Source: Pseudomonas panipatensis (lineage in GTDB: Bacteria > Pseudomonadota > Gammaproteobacteria > Pseudomonadales > Pseudomonadaceae). Taken from it: a stretch of 64,000 bases of DNA. The DNA lies in the NCBI RefSeq assembly GCF_900099785.1, contig NZ_FNDS01000004.1:424102-488101 (forward strand), given 5' to 3'. A model generated the notes under the pieces. The model was given only the letters and a program-made list of their open reading frames with translations, searched no databases and was not told where the DNA came from. Shown one piece after another: positions 25,948 to 36,304 of the stretch (position 1 is its first letter; each line of letters starts with the position of its first letter). A program made the position numbers and the translations under genes.

Positions 25948-27021
25948 ATGCCGTATGAACCCGACGACTATCTCTCCAGACACTTCCAGACCAGCGGAAC
26001 CGACCTCACGCAGAAAGTCGAGGAACTGGCGACGCTGGCCGTCCCCGGTGGCAGTCCGAACCTGCCGCTGTACCGTGAAATGCTCTTCACCGTGGCCCGC
26101 ATGGCCCAGGCCGACCGTAACCGCTGGGACGCCAAGATCATGCTGCAGACCCTGCGCGAGATGGAGCACGCCTTCTGCACCCTCGAGCAGTTCAAGCGCC
26201 GGCGCAAGGTCACGGTGTTCGGCTCCGCGCGCACCCCGGCCAATCATCCGCTCTATGCGCAGGCCCGCGAGCTGGGCAAGACCTTGGCGCGCTACGACCT
26301 GATGGTCATCACCGGCGCTGGCGGCGGCATCATGGCGGCCGCCCACGAAGGCGCCGGCCTGGAAAACAGCCTGGGCTTCAATATCACCCTGCCATTCGAG
26401 CAGCACGCGAACCGGACGGTGGACGGGAGCAGCAACCTGCTGTCGTTCCACTTCTTCTTCCTGCGCAAACTGTTCTTCGTCAAGGAAGCAGACGCCCTGG
26501 TGCTCTGCCCTGGCGGCTTCGGCACCCTGGATGAGGCCCTGGAGGTTCTGACGCTGATCCAGACCGGCAAGAGCCCCCTGGTGCCGGTCGTACTGCTCGA
26601 TCAACCGGGCGGCCGCTACTGGGAACAGGGACTGCAATTCATCGAGGAACAGTTGGCGGACAACCACTACATCCTCCCCAGCGACATGAACCTGATGCGG
26701 CTGGTCTATTCAGTGGAAGACGCGGTGGAGGAAATCGCCCGCTTCTACAGCAACTTCCACTCCAGTCGCTGGCTCAAGGACAACTTCGTCATCCGTCTCA
26801 ACCACCGCCTCAATGAGCAGGCCCTCGCGCATCTGCACGAGGCATTCTCCGACCTCTGCCTGCGCGATGGATTCCACCAGCAGCCCTACAGTGAACTGGA
26901 GCAGGACGAGCCGGAATTCACCAAGCTCACGCGCCTGGCCTTTGCCTTCAATGGTCGCGACCATGGCCGTCTGCGGGAATTGGTGAACTACATCAACCTG
27001 CCGGAAAACTGGGTCGAATAA
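25948..27021 (+). CDS. LOG-family nucleotide nucleosidase-like protein with N-terminal extension
   Basis: A 357-residue protein. Residues ~90-280 form the LOG/Rossmann domain: VFGSART, the GAGGGIMAAAHEGA nucleotide loop and the signature PGGFGTLDEALEV (about 188-200). LOG proteins and E. coli PpnN cut nucleoside monophosphates to free base and ribose 5-phosphate. The ~90-residue N-terminal helical part and ~75-residue C-terminal part recall PpnN-like proteins more than the short plant-type LOGs. AAGGAG lies 8 bases before the ATG. It probably shares an operon with the beta-CASP gene. Ribose 5-phosphate made here could feed pentose phosphates toward the phosphoketolase-like protein; that is speculation. 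Confidence 0.8.
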   Translation: MPYEPDDYLSRHFQTSGTDLTQKVEELATLAVPGGSPNLPLYREMLFTVARMAQADRNRWDAKIMLQTLREMEHAFCTLEQFKRRRKVTVFGSARTPANHPLYAQARELGKTLARYDLMVITGAGGGIMAAAHEGAGLENSLGFNITLPFEQHANRTVDGSSNLLSFHFFFLRKLFFVKEADALVLCPGGFGTLDEALEVLTLIQTGKSPLVPVVLLDQPGGRYWEQGLQFIEEQLADNHYILPSDMNLMRLVYSVEDAVEEIARFYSNFHSSRWLKDNFVIRLNHRLNEQALAHLHEAFSDLCLRDGFHQQPYSELEQDEPEFTKLTRLAFAFNGRDHGRLRELVNYINLPENWVE

Positions 27022-27182
27022 CGCCCGCTCGACCTCGTCCGCACGCCACGAAACCAGCCGCCCGGCCCAGCCGGTGCGGATTGGCGCGTGGCAGATCGAG
27101 CGCTCGGCCTGAGCTGGCCGACGGCAACGGGTATCCACCGTTACAGAACAAGGAACGAAGCCGCACGGATAATGCAGCGTTC

Positions 27183-27206
27183 GGTGCAGAGGTGCAGAGG
27201 TGCAAA
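27183..27206. repeat. Three tandem 8-base repeats
   Basis: GGTGCAGA, GGTGCAGA, GGTGCAAA in a row in the 211-base gap between the LOG gene and recX. No terminator or promoter is clear in the gap. Confidence 0.6.
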
Positions 27207-27232
27207 CCAAAAGCGGGGCGCGGAGAGCGGGA

Positions 27233-27697
27233 TCAGTCGTCGAAAGCGCGTCCACTGAACAGGCGATTGATCGCCTCCATGGAGTAACCGCGGTAACTGA
27301 GGAAACGCCCCTGCTGGGCACGTTCACGGGCGTCCTTCGGCAACGCCGGGAACTTGCGCCGCCAGACTTCCTGCAACTGGCCTCGCCAGTCGATGTCCGC
27401 AGCGGCAAGCGCCTGCTCGATTTCGCCACGTGGCAAGCCCCGTTGCGAAAGTTCCTCTCGAATACGCAGGGGACCGTAGCCACTGCGGGCGCGACTGGCA
27501 ATGTAGCTTTCCAGGTAGCGTGATTCGTTGAGCAACCCCTCCTCGGCCAGGCGTTCGAGGGCGGGATCGATGAGTTCCTGCGCGGCGCCGCGCTGGCGCA
27601 ACTTGCGGGATAACTCAGCGCGACCGTGCTCGCGTCGTGCCAGGAGGTCCATGGCGGCCCGCCGAACAGCGGCGGGCGTATCGAGCACGGTCGGCAT
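27233..27697 (-). CDS. recX: RecA regulatory protein RecX
   Basis: A 154-residue protein with the repeated three-helix RecX modules, for example [17 protein letters not shown] near residue 18 and [18 protein letters not shown] near 70. RecX binds the RecA filament and limits its growth. It starts 8 bases after the recA stop, as in most gammaproteobacteria, and is expressed by read-through from recA. Confidence 0.95.
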   Translation of the reverse strand: MPTVLDTPAAVRRAAMDLLARREHGRAELSRKLRQRGAAQELIDPALERLAEEGLLNESRYLESYIASRARSGYGPLRIREELSQRGLPRGEIEQALAAADIDWRGQLQEVWRRKFPALPKDARERAQQGRFLSYRGYSMEAINRLFSGRAFDD

Positions 27698-27705
27698 GGG
27701 CGCGA

Positions 27706-28767
27706 TCAGTAGTCGAGATCGGCTTCAGCCGCCTCAGCCGCTTCGGCAGCGGCCAGTTCGGCCTTGCTCGGCGCAGGCTGGTTGGTCAGCAGCTGTTCGC
27801 GGATGGCCTTGTCCAGCACCGCGCAGATTTCCGCGTTCTCTTCCAGGTACTTGGCGGCATTGGCTTTGCCCTGGCCGATCTTGCTGCCTTGGTAGCTGTA
27901 CCAGGCACCGGATTTCTCGACCAGGCCCAGTTGCACGCCCAGGTCGATGATCTCGCCAGTGCGGTAGATACCCTTGCCATAGAGAATCTGGAACTCCGCC
28001 TGACGGAACGGCGGCGCCACCTTGTTCTTCACCACTTTGACGCGGGTTTCGCTGCCGACCACTTCGTCGCCCTCCTTCACCGCACCGGTGCGGCGAATAT
28101 CCAGGCGCACGGAGGAATAGAACTTCAGGGCGTTACCGCCGGTGGTGGTTTCCGGGTTGCCGAACATCACACCGATCTTCATACGAATCTGGTTGATGAA
28201 GATGACCAGGCAGTTGGCATTCTTGATGTTACCGGTGATCTTGCGCAGCGCCTGGGACATCAGACGGGCCTGCAGGCCAACGTGCTGGTCGCCCATCTCA
28301 CCTTCGATCTCGGCCTTGGGCACCAGGGCCGCCACCGAGTCGACGATGATCACGTCGACGGCATTGGAGCGCACCAGCATATCGGTGATTTCCAGGGCCT
28401 GTTCGCCGGTATCCGGCTGCGAAACCAGCAAGTCATCGACGTTCACGCCCAGCTTGCCGGCATAATCCGGGTCCAGGGCGTGCTCGGCATCGACGAAGGC
28501 ACAGGTGGCGCCCTGCTTCTGGGCTTCGGCGATGACCGACAGGGTCAGTGTGGTCTTACCCGAGGATTCCGGGCCATAGATTTCGACGATACGACCTTTG
28601 GGCAGACCGCCGATGCCAAGGGCGATGTCCAGGCCCAGCGAGCCGGTGGAGATGGCCGGGATGGCCTGGCGATCATGATCGCCCATGCGCATGACCGCGC
28701 CTTTGCCGAATTGGCGCTCGATCTGTCCCAGGGCCGCGGCCAGGGCGCGCTTCTTGTTCTCGTCCAT
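27706..28767 (-). CDS. recA: Recombinase RecA
   Basis: A 353-residue protein, clear RecA over its full length. The Walker A motif is GPESSGKTT near residues 66-74. The MAW-like region and loop L2 ([20 protein letters not shown]) follow, and the C-terminus is acidic ([12 protein letters not shown]). It catalyses strand exchange and triggers LexA self-cleavage. GAGGA lies 6 bases before the ATG. An SOS box is 44 bases upstream, and recX follows. Confidence 0.99.
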   Translation of the reverse strand: MDENKKRALAAALGQIERQFGKGAVMRMGDHDRQAIPAISTGSLGLDIALGIGGLPKGRIVEIYGPESSGKTTLTLSVIAEAQKQGATCAFVDAEHALDPDYAGKLGVNVDDLLVSQPDTGEQALEITDMLVRSNAVDVIIVDSVAALVPKAEIEGEMGDQHVGLQARLMSQALRKITGNIKNANCLVIFINQIRMKIGVMFGNPETTTGGNALKFYSSVRLDIRRTGAVKEGDEVVGSETRVKVVKNKVAPPFRQAEFQILYGKGIYRTGEIIDLGVQLGLVEKSGAWYSYQGSKIGQGKANAAKYLEENAEICAVLDKAIREQLLTNQPAPSKAELAAAEAAEAAEADLDY

Positions 28768-28810
28768 TGAAGTCCTCGCGAAGTCAGGGCGGCCGGACGG
28801 CCACGAACAA

Positions 28811-28826
28811 CTGTATAAGTAGACAG
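28811..28826. promoter_or_regulatory. LexA (SOS) box of recA
   Basis: CTGT-N8-ACAG, ideal spacing, 44 bases before the recA start. On the minus strand it contains TATACA, a likely -10, so LexA binding would block RNA polymerase. It may also be near enough to affect pncC, which lies upstream on the same strand. Confidence 0.92.
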
Positions 28827-28853
28827 TATTATTCCACAGGGCAAGTCGCTCGC

Positions 28854-29366
28854 CTACCCCTGCGGGGGATTTTCCCCGACGACCAGTCGCAGCAGGCCAT
28901 CCAGAGCCGTCGCCACCGCCTGGCGACGCACAGCGGCCCGGTCACCTTGGAAATGGAAGCGCCGAGGCAGATAGCGCTCGCCGTCGGCCCAGCACAACCA
29001 GACGGTTCCTACCGGCTTTGTCGGCGATCCGCCATCCGGCCCGGCGATACCACTGACGGCTACGGCGAAGCGCGCACCGCTGCGTACCTGGGCGCCTGCC
29101 GCCATGGCTTCGACCACCTCCCGGCTGACCGCGCCGACCTGTGGGAACAGCGTCGCGGGAACCCCCAGCTGGGCGGTCTTCTGTGCGTTGGAATAAGTCA
29201 CGTAGCCCGCCTCGAACCAGGCGGAACTTCCGGCGATACGGGTAATGGCCTCGGCGATTCCACCACCGGTGCAGGACTCGGCGGTAGTCACCTTGACCTG
29301 CAAGCGTTGCAGTTCGACGCCGAGCCGCGCGGCCAGCTCGGTGATGCCTTCATCGGTAACGGGCAT
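28854..29366 (-). CDS. pncC: Nicotinamide-nucleotide amidase (CinA C-terminal domain)
   Basis: A 170-residue protein equal to the CinA C-terminal domain alone. Family motifs are [23 protein letters not shown] near residue 28 and [20 protein letters not shown] near 110. It converts nicotinamide mononucleotide to the acid form, salvaging NAD breakdown product. It lies just upstream of recA on the same strand, as in E. coli, and is divergent from mutS. Confidence 0.92.
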   Translation of the reverse strand: MPVTDEGITELAARLGVELQRLQVKVTTAESCTGGGIAEAITRIAGSSAWFEAGYVTYSNAQKTAQLGVPATLFPQVGAVSREVVEAMAAGAQVRSGARFAVAVSGIAGPDGGSPTKPVGTVWLCWADGERYLPRRFHFQGDRAAVRRQAVATALDGLLRLVVGENPPQG

Positions 29367-29451
29367 GAGGTACTCCGGTGCTGAAGCAGGTTGGGCGGAT
29401 ACCGTACACTAGGCGCTTTTGCATATATAGAAGCCGGACAGCCGATACCTC

Positions 29452-32025
29452 ATGAGCCAGAGCGACCTTTCCGCCCACACCCCGATGATGCAGCAATACT
29501 GGAAGCTGAAGAACCAGCACCCGGACCAGCTGATGTTCTACCGCATGGGCGACTTCTACGAGCTGTTCTACGAGGACGCCAAGAAAGCCGCCAAGTTGCT
29601 CGACATCACCCTGACCGCGCGCGGTCAATCGGCCGGCAACGCCATTCCCATGGCGGGCATCCCCTTCCACTCCGCCGAAGGTTACCTGGCCAAGCTGGTC
29701 AAGCTCGGCGAGTCGGTGGTGATCTGCGAGCAGATCGGTGATCCGGCCACCAGCAAAGGCCCGGTCGACCGTCAGGTCGTGCGGATCATCACCCCCGGCA
29801 CGGTGAGTGACGAAGCACTGCTCGACGAGCGCCGCGACAATCTGCTCGGCGCCGTACTCGGCGACGAGCGGCTGTTCGGCCTGGCCGTGCTGGATATCAC
29901 CAGCGGCCGCTTCAGCGTCCAGGAGATTCGCGGCTGGGAAACCCTGCTGGCCGAACTGGAACGCCTGAACCCCGCCGAACTGCTGATTCCCGACGACTGG
30001 CCTGCCGGACTGCCGGCGGAGAAACGCCGCGGCGTGCGCCGCCGCGCGCCCTGGGACTTCGACCGCGACTCCGCGCACAAGAGTCTCTGCCAGCAATTCG
30101 GCACCCAGGACCTGAAGGGCTTCGGTTGCCAGGAGCTGACCCTGGCCATCGGCGCCGCCGGCTGCCTGCTGGGCTATGCCAAGGAAACCCAGCGCACCGC
30201 CCTGCCGCACCTGCGCAGCCTGCGCCATGAGCGCCTGGACGACACCGTCATCCTCGATGGCGCCAGCCGCCGCAATCTGGAACTGGACACCAACCTCGGC
30301 GGTGGCCGCGACAACACCCTGCAGTCGGTGGTCGATCGCTGCCAGACTGCCATGGGCAGCCGCCTGCTGACCCGCTGGCTGAACCGTCCGCTGCGCGACC
30401 GCGCGGTGCTGGAGGCCCGCCAGGAGTCGATCGCCTGCCTGCTCGAGCGCTACCGTTTCGAGAACCTGCAGCCCCAGCTCAAGGAAATCGGCGACGTCGA
30501 GCGCATCCTCGCCCGCATCGGCCTGCGCAACGCCCGTCCACGCGACCTGGCGCGCCTGCGCGACGCCCTGGCGGCGCTGCCGGAACTGCAGCGCGGCATG
30601 ACCGAGCTGGAAGCCCCGCACCTGGGCGAACTGGCAGCCAGCATCCGCACCTATCCGGAGCTCGCGGAGCTGCTGGCGAAAGCGATCATCGACAACCCAC
30701 CGGCAGTGATCCGTGACGGTGGCGTGATCAAGCGCGGCTACGATGCGGAACTGGACGAATTGCAGACCCTCAGCGAAAACGCCGGGCAGTTCCTCATGGA
30801 CCTGGAAACCCGCGAGAAGGCCCGCACCGGTCTGCCCAATCTGAAGGTCGGCTATAACCGCATCCACGGCTATTTCATCGAGCTGCCCCGCGTGCAGGCC
30901 GAACAGGCGCCAGCCGACTACATCCGCCGACAGACGCTGAAAGGCGCCGAGCGCTTCATCACCCCGGAACTGAAGGCCTTCGAAGACAAGGCGCTGTCCG
31001 CCCAGAGCCGGGCGCTGGCGCGCGAGAAGCAGCTGTACGAGGAACTGCTGGAACTGCTGATTGCGCAGTTGGCGCCGCTGCAGGACACGGCTGCGGCACT
31101 GGCCGAACTGGATGTGCTGGCCAACCTCGCCGAGCGCGCGCTGAACCTCGATCTCAATCGTCCGCAGTTCGTCGAAGAGTCCGGAATTCATATCGAACAG
31201 GGACGCCACCCGGTGGTCGAGCAAGTGCTGGAGACGCCCTTCGTGGCCAACGACCTGGCGCTCGACGAAGACACCCGCATGCTGGTGATCACCGGCCCGA
31301 ACATGGGGGGTAAATCGACCTACATGCGGCAAACCGCGCTGATCGTGCTGCTGGCCCACATCGGCAGCTTCGTTCCGGCAGCCAAGTGCGAGCTGTCCCT
31401 GGTCGATCGCATCTTCACCCGCATCGGCTCTTCCGATGACCTCGCCGGCGGCCGCTCCACTTTCATGGTGGAAATGAGCGAAACCGCCAATATCCTGCAC
31501 AACGCCACCGATCGCAGCCTGGTGCTGATGGACGAAGTCGGCCGTGGCACCAGCACCTTCGACGGCTTGTCACTGGCCTGGGCCGCGGCGGAACACCTGG
31601 CCCGGCTGCGTGCCTTCACCCTGTTCGCCACCCACTATTTCGAGCTGACCGTGCTGCCGGAAAGCGAGCCGGCGGTGGCTAACGTGCATCTCAACGCTAC
31701 CGAGCACAACGAGCGCATCGTTTTCCTGCACCACGTACTGCCCGGTCCGGCCAGCCAGAGCTACGGCCTGGCGGTGGCGCAACTGGCCGGCGTCCCTGGT
31801 GCGGTCATTCAGCGCGCCCGCGAGCATCTGGCTCGTCTGGAGACCACCAGCCTGCCGCACGAAGCGCCGCGCAAGAACGACGGCAAGCCTGCGGCGCCCA
31901 TGCAAAGCGACCTGTTCGCCAGCCTGCCGCACCCACTGATCGATGAATTGTCGCGCATCCAACCCGATGATCTGACGCCCCGCCAGGCGCTGGATTTGTT
32001 ATATGCATGGAAGACGCGAATCTGA
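29452..32025 (+). CDS. mutS: DNA mismatch repair protein MutS
   Basis: An 857-residue MutS. The mismatch-recognition Phe-x-Glu is in [12 protein letters not shown] near residue 37. The core and clamp fill residues 250-600, and the ATPase has Walker [10 protein letters not shown] (about 620), Walker [17 protein letters not shown] and the [11 protein letters not shown] switch. A C-terminal tail of ~60 residues carries the tetramer region. It starts mismatch repair with MutL. The ATG at 29452 has only a weak ribosome-binding site. A run of small genes fdxA, rsmZ and rpoS follows, as in P. aeruginosa. Confidence 0.98.
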   Translation: MSQSDLSAHTPMMQQYWKLKNQHPDQLMFYRMGDFYELFYEDAKKAAKLLDITLTARGQSAGNAIPMAGIPFHSAEGYLAKLVKLGESVVICEQIGDPATSKGPVDRQVVRIITPGTVSDEALLDERRDNLLGAVLGDERLFGLAVLDITSGRFSVQEIRGWETLLAELERLNPAELLIPDDWPAGLPAEKRRGVRRRAPWDFDRDSAHKSLCQQFGTQDLKGFGCQELTLAIGAAGCLLGYAKETQRTALPHLRSLRHERLDDTVILDGASRRNLELDTNLGGGRDNTLQSVVDRCQTAMGSRLLTRWLNRPLRDRAVLEARQESIACLLERYRFENLQPQLKEIGDVERILARIGLRNARPRDLARLRDALAALPELQRGMTELEAPHLGELAASIRTYPELAELLAKAIIDNPPAVIRDGGVIKRGYDAELDELQTLSENAGQFLMDLETREKARTGLPNLKVGYNRIHGYFIELPRVQAEQAPADYIRRQTLKGAERFITPELKAFEDKALSAQSRALAREKQLYEELLELLIAQLAPLQDTAAALAELDVLANLAERALNLDLNRPQFVEESGIHIEQGRHPVVEQVLETPFVANDLALDEDTRMLVITGPNMGGKSTYMRQTALIVLLAHIGSFVPAAKCELSLVDRIFTRIGSSDDLAGGRSTFMVEMSETANILHNATDRSLVLMDEVGRGTSTFDGLSLAWAAAEHLARLRAFTLFATHYFELTVLPESEPAVANVHLNATEHNERIVFLHHVLPGPASQSYGLAVAQLAGVPGAVIQRAREHLARLETTSLPHEAPRKNDGKPAAPMQSDLFASLPHPLIDELSRIQPDDLTPRQALDLLYAWKTRI

Positions 32026-32051
32026 CGCGACACCGAACAAGCTGCTAGAAT
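32022..32051 (+). promoter_or_regulatory. Candidate fdxA promoter
   Basis: CTGACG (32022-32027), 18 bases and TAGAAT (32046-32051). The -35 overlaps the mutS stop codon; the -10 is good. Confidence 0.45.
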
Positions 32052-32091
32052 CGCGCGCGCTGTGCCGCCCGCCTGAGGAGAGAATTAGAAA

Positions 32092-32415
32092 ATGACCTTC
32101 GTCGTCACCGACAACTGCATCAAGTGCAAATACACCGACTGCGTGGAAGTCTGCCCGGTGGACTGCTTCTACGAAGGCCCGAACTTCCTGGTCATTCACC
32201 CGGACGAGTGCATCGACTGTGCACTTTGCGAGCCTGAATGCCCGGCTCAGGCGATCTTCTCCGAAGACGAAGTGCCGGAGAACATGCAGGAGTTCATCGA
32301 GCTGAACAAGGATCTGGCCGAGGTTTGGCCGAACATCACCGAGAAGAAAGATCCGCTGCCGGACGCCGAAGAGTGGGATGGTGTCGCCGACAAGCTGAAG
32401 CACCTGGAGCGCTGA
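32092..32415 (+). CDS. fdxA: 7Fe ferredoxin FdxA
   Basis: A 107-residue ferredoxin. The cysteines [18 protein letters not shown] and [12 protein letters not shown] supply one [3Fe-4S] and one [4Fe-4S] cluster, as in Azotobacter FdI-type proteins; the length matches too. The C-terminal ~45 residues are acidic. It is a small electron carrier, possibly a partner of Fpr encoded elsewhere in this window. It is transcribed alone, with a terminator 10 bases after the stop. Confidence 0.95.
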   Translation: MTFVVTDNCIKCKYTDCVEVCPVDCFYEGPNFLVIHPDECIDCALCEPECPAQAIFSEDEVPENMQEFIELNKDLAEVWPNITEKKDPLPDAEEWDGVADKLKHLER

Positions 32416-32425
32416 TCGCTCCCTC

Positions 32426-32448
32426 AAGGCCCGCCGAGTGCGGGCCTT
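32426..32448 (+). terminator. Hairpin after fdxA
   Basis: AAGGCCCGC (32426-32434), loop CGAGT, GCGGGCCTT (32440-32448). The T tract is short. Confidence 0.75.
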
Positions 32449-32480
32449 CGAGTTTCTGGCGGGACACTTTTTCGCAGACA

Positions 32481-32596
32481 AAAAAAGGGGCGGGATTTAC
32501 CCGCCCGCTCCCTTCCTTACTCATCATCCTGATGAATCGCATCCCGCGATTTCCTGATCGATGTCCTTATCGACCTGCGTCTTTCCCTGGACGCAG
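32481..32596 (-). ncRNA. rsmZ: Small regulatory RNA RsmZ
   Basis: About 116 bases transcribed toward fdxA. On the minus strand I count seven GGA motifs. Several sit in hairpin loops: CTGCGTC-cagggaaa-GACGCAG, CGAT-aaggac-ATCG and TCATC-aggat-GATGA. A strong terminator ends it (GGGCGGG-taaat-CCCGCCC then TTTTTT, 32506 to 32481). A promoter (TTGCGG, 16 bases, TAATAT) and a perfect GacA box lie upstream. RsmZ binds several RsmA/CsrA dimers and frees their mRNA targets, so it is the output of the GacS/GacA system. Its place between fdxA and rpoS is that of rsmZ in P. aeruginosa. The 5' end is inferred from the -10. Confidence 0.92.
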
Positions 32597-32601
32597 GAGT
32601 G

Positions 32602-32629
32602 ATATTAGCGATCCGGCGCCGCGCCGCAA
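32602..32629 (-). promoter_or_regulatory. rsmZ promoter
   Basis: On the minus strand TTGCGG (32629-32624), 16-base spacer, TAATAT (32607-32602). Start is expected near 32596. Confidence 0.7.
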
Positions 32630-32659
32630 GCTGATGACGAGCCCGATTCAGAGCCGTCC

Positions 32660-32715
32660 GGATGTCGCTTTCAAAACAAAAAATCAATAAAAAACATACA
32701 GTTATCAAAACAGCC
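32660..32715. other. A-rich tract between the GacA box and the rsmZ promoter
   Basis: About 55 bases with several A5-A6 runs. In P. aeruginosa the H-NS-like proteins MvaT/MvaU bind an AT-rich stretch upstream of rsmZ; this tract is in the same place. Bending or silencing here is inferred. Confidence 0.5.
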
Positions 32716-32769
32716 CCGGACTAAATCCGCGCTTGCTGGCACTCAACGCCTGCGATCACTTACACCACA

Positions 32770-32787
32770 TGTAAGCGATCGCTTACA
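32770..32787. promoter_or_regulatory. GacA-binding upstream activating sequence of rsmZ
   Basis: TGTAAGCGATCGCTTACA is a perfect 18-base palindrome and matches the GacA consensus TGTAAG-N6-CTTACA. Its centre is about 183 bases upstream of the inferred rsmZ start, the distance usual for RsmZ genes. Confidence 0.92.
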
Positions 32788-32797
32788 TAGCGCGTAT

Positions 32798-32822
32798 AAA
32801 AAAAGCCCGGAATCATCCGGGC
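32798..32822 (-). terminator. Intrinsic terminator of rpoS
   Basis: GCCCGG (32805-32810), loop AATCAT, CCGGGC (32817-32822); read on the minus strand it is followed by TTTTTTT. It lies 22 bases after the rpoS stop and protects the GacA box region from read-through. Confidence 0.88.
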
Positions 32823-32843
32823 TTCTTCATACGCGCTTAAGAA

Positions 32844-33848
<1,005 letters not shown>

Positions 33849-33943
33849 GTCGTTATCCCTTGCTGAGTTCGGCCACAAGCCCAGACGGGTCCATATCCTT
33901 AGGACGCCCGAGCCCGCTCACCCACGTAGGGAAACGACAGCGA

Positions 33944-34804
33944 TCAGCGAGATGGCAGGTATTGCAAGGGGTCCACGGGTTTACCCTGGCGGCGAATCTC
34001 GAAGTGCAGCTTCACCCGGTCCGTGCCTGTAGATCCCATCTCGGCAATATTCTGCCCGACTTTGACCTGTTGCCCTTCCCGAACGAGCAGCCTGCGGTTG
34101 TGACCATAGGCGCTCACGTAGGTATCGCTGTGCTTGATGATCACGAGTTCACCGTAGCCCCGCAAACCACTACCGGCGTACACGACCGTGCCATTGGACG
34201 CAGCCAAAACAGGCTGGCCCAATTGTCCGGCTATATCAATCCCTTTATTCAAACTCCCGTTTGATGCAAAGCGCCCTATCAAAGTGCCGCTGGTCGGCCA
34301 CATCCAACCGTCGACACCCCGCCCCGCGGACTGGGAAGGCGCACTGCTGACGGGGGCTGGCGGAGTGCTCGCAACGGCTGCCGGAGCTGGCTTGGCGGGC
34401 GTCTGCGGCGTGGCATTGGCCTTGCTGACCACCACAGGTGCGACAGGCGGCGCATTTTTCGTGACGACCGACGGCTCGGACGATGCGCTGCCGCCAAAGC
34501 GGATCGCCTGGCCGGGACGGATGGTGTAGGGCGCCGGGATGTTGTTGTGCGCGGCCAGGGCTTTCCAGTCCCAGCCATAGCGGAAGGCAATGGAGTACAG
34601 GGTGTCGCCACGGTGCACCACGTACTGCCCGCTGGTGACCGCAGGCGAGTGCTCGGCGCCACTGTCGTTGCGGTCGACCACCTTGGCCTTGTTTCCCGAT
34701 GAGGAGGCGCAGGCGGCGAGAAGGGAGCAGAGGGCCGCCGTCAGCAGCAGCTGACATGCGCTTTTGATCCAGTTCCGTTGCTGCAGGGCTGCGATCAGGC
34801 TCAC
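33944..34804 (-). CDS. nlpD: NlpD-like lipoprotein, LysM and degenerate LytM domains
   Basis: About 286 residues from the GTG at 34804, preceded by AAGGGGGA; ATGs at 34822 and 34858 are alternatives. A signal peptide with lipobox LLAAC anchors it in the outer membrane. A LysM domain follows (GQYVVHRGDTLYSIAFRYGW), then a Pro/Ala linker and an M23/LytM domain. The first zinc-ligand motif HxGxD reads NKGID, so the protein cannot be an active peptidase. Such NlpD proteins activate the amidase AmiC for cell separation. The gene sits between pcm and rpoS as usual. Confidence 0.9.
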   Translation of the reverse strand: MSLIAALQQRNWIKSACQLLLTAALCSLLAACASSSGNKAKVVDRNDSGAEHSPAVTSGQYVVHRGDTLYSIAFRYGWDWKALAAHNNIPAPYTIRPGQAIRFGGSASSEPSVVTKNAPPVAPVVVSKANATPQTPAKPAPAAVASTPPAPVSSAPSQSAGRGVDGWMWPTSGTLIGRFASNGSLNKGIDIAGQLGQPVLAASNGTVVYAGSGLRGYGELVIIKHSDTYVSAYGHNRRLLVREGQQVKVGQNIAEMGSTGTDRVKLHFEIRRQGKPVDPLQYLPSR

Positions 34805-34887
34805 CCCTTCCCCCTTATCCATCGAAATATGCCCGGCAGGTCGCCGGCTGTTATCCACTGTCGAGAGCTCGACTGCCCCGCTGAGCT

Positions 34888-35556
34888 TCAGCCTAGCGGG
34901 CCGTTGAGCAGGGGAACGAAACGCACTGAATCCAGGGTACGCCGCTCAAAGCCGCTATCGGTACGCACGATGAGCATGAGCTGCTGCACTTCACCGCTGC
35001 CCACCGGAATCACCAGGCGCCCCCCCGGCGCGAGCTGGTCCAGCAAGGCCTGGGGCACTTCAGCGGCCGCGGCGGTGACGATAATACCGTTGTACGGCGC
35101 CAGCGCCGACCAACCTTCCCAGCCATCGCCCCAGCGAAAGACCACATTTCTCAGGTTTAGCTCCGCCAGGCGCTCCTTGGCGCGGTCCTGCAGTGACTGG
35201 ATGCGCTCGACCGAGAACACGCGCTCGACCAGTTGCGCCAGTACCGCGGTCTGGTAGCCGGAACCGGTGCCGATCTCCAGTACCTTGTCCAGCGGGCCGG
35301 CGGCCAGCAGCAACTCGGTCATCCGCGCCACCATGAAAGGTTGCGAGATGGTCTGGTTGTGCCCGATCGGCAAGGCGGTGTCTTCGTAAGCGCGATGCGC
35401 CAGGGCCTCGTCGACGAACAGATGGCGCGGCGTGCGGCGAATCACTTCGAGCACATGGGCGTTGGACAGGCCCTCCTCGTACAGGCGCTGAATCAAGCGC
35501 TCGCGTGTACGCTGGGAGGTCATGCCGATGCCACGACGCGTCAGTTCATCTGCCAT
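34888..35556 (-). CDS. pcm: Protein-L-isoaspartate O-methyltransferase
   Basis: A 222-residue SAM-dependent enzyme. Motifs are [19 protein letters not shown] near residue 72, the SAM loop [14 protein letters not shown] and the post-I region VFSVERI. It starts repair of isoaspartyl damage in aged proteins. The start at 35556 overlaps the surE stop by 11 bases; an internal ATG at 35523 ([10 protein letters not shown]) matches the usual P. aeruginosa start and would give 211 residues. The surE-pcm-nlpD-rpoS order is a stress-survival cluster conserved in gammaproteobacteria. Confidence 0.95.
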   Translation of the reverse strand: MADELTRRGIGMTSQRTRERLIQRLYEEGLSNAHVLEVIRRTPRHLFVDEALAHRAYEDTALPIGHNQTISQPFMVARMTELLLAAGPLDKVLEIGTGSGYQTAVLAQLVERVFSVERIQSLQDRAKERLAELNLRNVVFRWGDGWEGWSALAPYNGIIVTAAAAEVPQALLDQLAPGGRLVIPVGSGEVQQLMLIVRTDSGFERRTLDSVRFVPLLNGPLG

Positions 35557-36304
35557 GGTCCAGCCCCCCGATCCAGTCTTTCAGCCCACCGAATGCTTCA
35601 TGGAAGGTGCGATCCAGTTGCAACGGCGTGACCGATACGTAGCCCTGCATGACCGCATGGAAATCGGTGCCTTCACCGCCATCCTCGACATCGCCCGCGG
35701 CGGCGATCCAGTACCCTTCGCGGCCCCGTGGATTGACCACCTTGACCGGCGCGGCGGCGCGCTTGCGGTGGCCGAGGCGGGTCAACTGGACGCCGCGGAT
35801 GCGTTCCAGCGGCAGGTTCGGCACGTTGACGTTGAGCACGGTGCGCGGCGGCAGGTCGAGCCCTTCGTGGGACTGTACCAGCAGGCGGGCGAAATGCATG
35901 GCGGTGAACAGATTGTCCGGCTGACGTGATAGCAGCGAGAAGGCGAACGCCGGACGATCGAGGAAACGCCCCTCGATGGCCGCGGCCACGGTGCCGGAAT
36001 AAAGCACGTCGTCACCCAGGTTCGCTCCCAGGTTGATGCCCGAGACGACCATGTCCGGCAGCGTGTCCAGCAGACCGTTCAGGCCCAGGTGCACGCAGTC
36101 GGTCGGCGTGCCGTCGATGCCGATGAAACCATTGCTCAACCGCTGCGCGTGCAGCGGCCGGTCCAGGGTCAGCGAGCTGCTGGCGCCGCTGCGGTCCTGT
36201 TCAGGTGCGATCACAACGCACTCGGCATGTTCGCAGAGCGCATCGTAAAGCGCGGCGATGCCGGGTGCGTTAACCCCGTCGTCGTTGGCAATCAATATGC
36301 GCAT
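35546..36304 (-). CDS. surE: 5'/3'-nucleotidase SurE
   Basis: A 252-residue phosphatase. Metal ligands are visible: [11 protein letters not shown] (Asp8, Asp9), DRSGASSS (Ser near 43) and [10 protein letters not shown] (Asn near 95). It removes phosphate from nucleoside monophosphates and has a role in stationary-phase survival. It overlaps truD by 13 bases upstream and pcm by 11 downstream. Confidence 0.95.
   Translation of the reverse strand: MRILIANDDGVNAPGIAALYDALCEHAECVVIAPEQDRSGASSSLTLDRPLHAQRLSNGFIGIDGTPTDCVHLGLNGLLDTLPDMVVSGINLGANLGDDVLYSGTVAAAIEGRFLDRPAFAFSLLSRQPDNLFTAMHFARLLVQSHEGLDLPPRTVLNVNVPNLPLERIRGVQLTRLGHRKRAAAPVKVVNPRGREGYWIAAAGDVEDGGEGTDFHAVMQGYVSVTPLQLDRTFHEAFGGLKDWIGGLDHGR

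Noticed and set aside
29350..31500. A 716-codon frame antisense to mutS, and similar long frames antisense to kup, rimO, pyrG and rseP-dxr
   Set aside because: All are rich in Gln, His, Arg and Gly without domains, as expected for shadows in GC-rich DNA. The sense genes are clear.
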